NCBI RefSeq assembly: GCF_023218175.1 | Contig: NZ_JALPTH010000044.1 | Span: forward strand, 1 to 42,664 | Length of the DNA stretch: 42,664 bases | Direction of reading: 5' to 3' | Origin: Streptomyces lichenis | Lineage (GTDB): Bacteria; Actinomycetota; Actinomycetes; Streptomycetales; Streptomycetaceae | Part shown: positions 41,531-42,664 of the stretch, piece by piece | Position numbering within the stretch: position 1 is the stretch's first letter | Layout of the letters: the number at the start of each line of letters is the position of its first letter | Program-made: the position numbers and the translations under genes | Notes under the pieces: generated by a model | Database searches by the model: none | What the model was told of the DNA's origin: nothing | The model's input: only the letters and a program-made list of their open reading frames with translations

Positions 41531-41551
41531 GTGGTCCAAGACATGGACCAC
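41531..41551. promoter_or_regulatory. Inverted repeat GTGGTCCA-N5-TGGACCAC
   Basis: A perfect eight-base-arm inverted repeat between the divergent sdhC and lysR genes. The arms share TGGTC/GACCA with DasR-type sites, but the spacing is longer. The regulator is unknown. Confidence 0.6.
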
Positions 41552-41560
41552 CTGATCGCC

Positions 41561-41587
41561 ATAGGGGCAGCCTATCCACTGCCCCTA
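41561..41587. promoter_or_regulatory. LysR-type box with nested inverted repeat
   Basis: ATAGGGGCAGCCTAT (41561-41575) has the LysR T-N11-A form (ATA-N9-TAT) and also fits ATAG-N7-CTAT. A second, longer repeat TAGGGGCAG/CTGCCCCTA (41562-41570 and 41579-41587) overlaps it. It ends 11 bases before the lysR ATG, so is probably used for autoregulation and control of sdhC. Confidence 0.7.
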
Positions 41588-41598
41588 AACTGGACCGT

Positions 41599-42573
41599 AT
41601 GCAATTGCAGCAGCTCTCGTACTTCGTCGCGGTGGCCGAGACCCGGCACTTCACCCGGGCCGCCGAACGGGTCCATGTCTCCCAGCCCTCGCTGTCCCAG
41701 CAGATCAGGGCGCTGGAGCGGGACCTCGGGGCGGAGCTGTTCAGCCGGGCCCGAGGCAACATCGCGCTGACCGACGCCGGGGAGGCGCTGCTGCCGCTGG
41801 CCCGGCGGATCCTCGCGGACGCCGACACCGCGCGCCGCGAGGTGCAGGAGCTGGCCCAGCTGCGCAGCGGCCGGGTCCGCCTCGGCGCGACCCCCAGCCT
41901 CTGCACCGCCCTGCTCCCCGATGTGCTGCGGATCTTCCACAGCCTTCACCCCGGCATCCAGCTGGTCATCGAGGAGAGCGGCTCGCACGACCTGGTACGC
42001 GAGCTGGCCCGCGGCACCCTCGACCTGGCCCTGGTGGTGCTTCCCCTCCCCGCCCCCGCCCCGGCCCTGACCACCGTCGAGCTGCTCCAGGAGGACCTGG
42101 TCGTGGTCTCCGCCGCCACCGCCCCGCCGCCCGGCCGCCCGCTGCGGATCGCGGACTTGGAGGGGCGGCCGCTGGTGATGTTCCGGCACGGCTACGACCT
42201 GCGGGAGCTCACCGTCGCCGCCTGCCGGGCCGCCGGGTTCGAGCCCTCGTTCACCGTGGAGGGCGGCGAGATGGACGCGGTGCTCGGCTTCGTCAGCGCG
42301 GGCCTGGGCGTGGCCGTGGTGCCGAGCATGGTCGCGGCCCGGGCCGGCCGCGACCTCCGCGTCACCGCGCTGGCCGACCCCGGGCTGCGCCGCACCATCG
42401 GCCTCGCCCACCGCAGCGACGTGGCCCCGCCCCGCGCCGCCCGCGAGCTGATGCGGGTCCTCACGGAGTCCCTGCCGGGTACGCGGGTCCTGCCGGAGTC
42501 CCTGCCGGGCGGGACGGGGCGGGGTGAGGCGGGGGCGGCCGCCGGGGGTGTGGGCGGTGAGGCGGCGGGCTGA
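41599..42573 (+). CDS. LysR-family transcriptional regulator
   Basis: A 324-residue LysR protein. MQLQQLSYFVAVAETRHFTRAAERVHVSQPSLSQQIRALERDLGAELF is the helix-turn-helix; the rest (GRVRLGATPSLCTALLPDVLRIFH, LALVVLP, GYDLRELTVAACRAAGFEP, VEGGEMDAVLGFVSAGLGVAVVPSM) is a two-lobe effector domain as in CynR-like regulators. OxyR-type paired redox cysteines are not seen at the expected spacing. The C-terminus carries an extra tail of about 30-40 residues, Gly-rich and with a duplicated RVLTESLPG/RVLPESLPG unit. It is divergent from sdhC with about 100 bases between and is a likely regulator of the operon; the effector is unknown. Confidence 0.9.
   Translation: MQLQQLSYFVAVAETRHFTRAAERVHVSQPSLSQQIRALERDLGAELFSRARGNIALTDAGEALLPLARRILADADTARREVQELAQLRSGRVRLGATPSLCTALLPDVLRIFHSLHPGIQLVIEESGSHDLVRELARGTLDLALVVLPLPAPAPALTTVELLQEDLVVVSAATAPPPGRPLRIADLEGRPLVMFRHGYDLRELTVAACRAAGFEPSFTVEGGEMDAVLGFVSAGLGVAVVPSMVAARAGRDLRVTALADPGLRRTIGLAHRSDVAPPRAARELMRVLTESLPGTRVLPESLPGGTGRGEAGAAAGGVGGEAAG
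42453..42512 (+). repeat. 30-bp tandem duplication in the lysR 3' end
   Basis: GCGGGTCCT starts two copies exactly 30 bases apart (42453 and 42483), which encode the ten-residue units RVLTESLPGT and RVLPESLPGG. In frame, so the protein tail is lengthened and not disrupted. Confidence 0.7.
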
Positions 42574-42582
42574 CCGGGGCGG

Positions 42583-42664
42583 AGTGGGGAGGGGCGGGGC
42601 GGGGACGGGGGGGGGGGGGGGGGGGGGGGGGGCGGGGGGGGCGGGGGGGGGCGAGGGGGGGGGG
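42583..42664. other. G-rich low-complexity end, probably an artefact
   Basis: After the lysR stop the sequence collapses into G, including 26 consecutive G bases (42607-42632) and further G runs with scattered C or A. Such runs are typical of two-colour sequencing failures at contig ends. It should not be read as biology without other data. Confidence 0.8.

Noticed and set aside
41599..42573. LysR protein as an OxyR
   Set aside because: The operator form suggested OxyR, but the paired redox cysteines at OxyR spacing in the effector domain are absent; the visible cysteines lie in PSLCTALL and VAACRAAG.
42583..42664. G-run as a telomere or G-quadruplex element of a linear chromosome
   Set aside because: Streptomyces telomeres are palindrome-rich and not G homopolymers. 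The run looks like failed base calls at a contig end.

Overview
This is a GC-rich actinomycete chromosome segment, almost certainly Streptomyces. It has strong third-position G/C bias, GTG/TTG starts, many 4-bp ATGA/GTGA stop-start overlaps, a melC1-melC2 tyrosinase pair, a full egtABCD ergothioneine operon, an olsB-olsA ornithine-lipid pair, a Bacillus-type sdhCAB with a divergent LysR gene, and a DasR-like operator before a sugar-binding lipoprotein. From memory, S. coelicolor carries egt, ols, the second sdh set and a LysR gene close together (around SCO0910-SCO0925). If so, this window is that neighbourhood with extra accessory genes between ols and sdh.

Layout. 1-2.5 kb: sparse accessory DNA with an orphan SUKH (SMI1/KNR4) protein, a broken GNAT and a pirin. 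2.6-8.2 kb: exported PhoD-type phosphatase, two small lipoproteins, a two-helix-pore K+ channel, an integral membrane acyltransferase and a DUF2785 protein. 8.3-11.7 kb: a flavin disulfide oxidoreductase divergent from thioredoxin, then a thiolase convergent with thioredoxin across a 16-bp-arm terminator; the thiolase has a perfect palindromic operator. 11.9-13.7 kb: a small hypothetical, a MazF/PemK-like protein and a microbial PARG-type (TIGR02452) protein whose 3' end overlaps the MazF-like gene. 13.8-18.4 kb: egtABCD, translationally coupled, closed by a terminator. 18.5-21.8 kb: a DUF6891 protein, olsA, olsB and a conserved hypothetical. 21.8-25.7 kb: succinate-semialdehyde-type dehydrogenase, a sugar ABC binding protein without permeases, dodecin, HAD phosphatase. 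25.8-32.0 kb: an aldehyde/alcohol metabolism island with LtrA, a decayed aldehyde dehydrogenase, a zinc alcohol dehydrogenase divergent from a TetR regulator across repeated operators, and an SRPBCC membrane protein coupled to a formaldehyde-dehydrogenase-like enzyme. 32.5-37.7 kb: an unrecognised membrane protein, a short UvrA paralogue and tyrosinase with its copper chaperone. 38.0-42.6 kb: sdhCAB and a LysR regulator divergent across a region packed with inverted repeats. The last ~80 bases are a G-rich run that looks like a contig-end artefact.

How it fits together: much of the content is redox and stress chemistry (ergothioneine, thioredoxin plus a flavin disulfide enzyme, aldehyde/alcohol oxidation, pirin, class II UvrA, SDH). 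No tRNA, rRNA, CRISPR array, insertion sequence or prophage gene was seen. I do not see a convincing wholly new multi-gene system. The most promising leads are the MazF-like/PARG convergent pair, the flavin oxidoreductase/thioredoxin pair with a tandem-repeat promoter, the uncharacterised 371-residue membrane protein, and several well-defined operators whose regulators are not adjacent.
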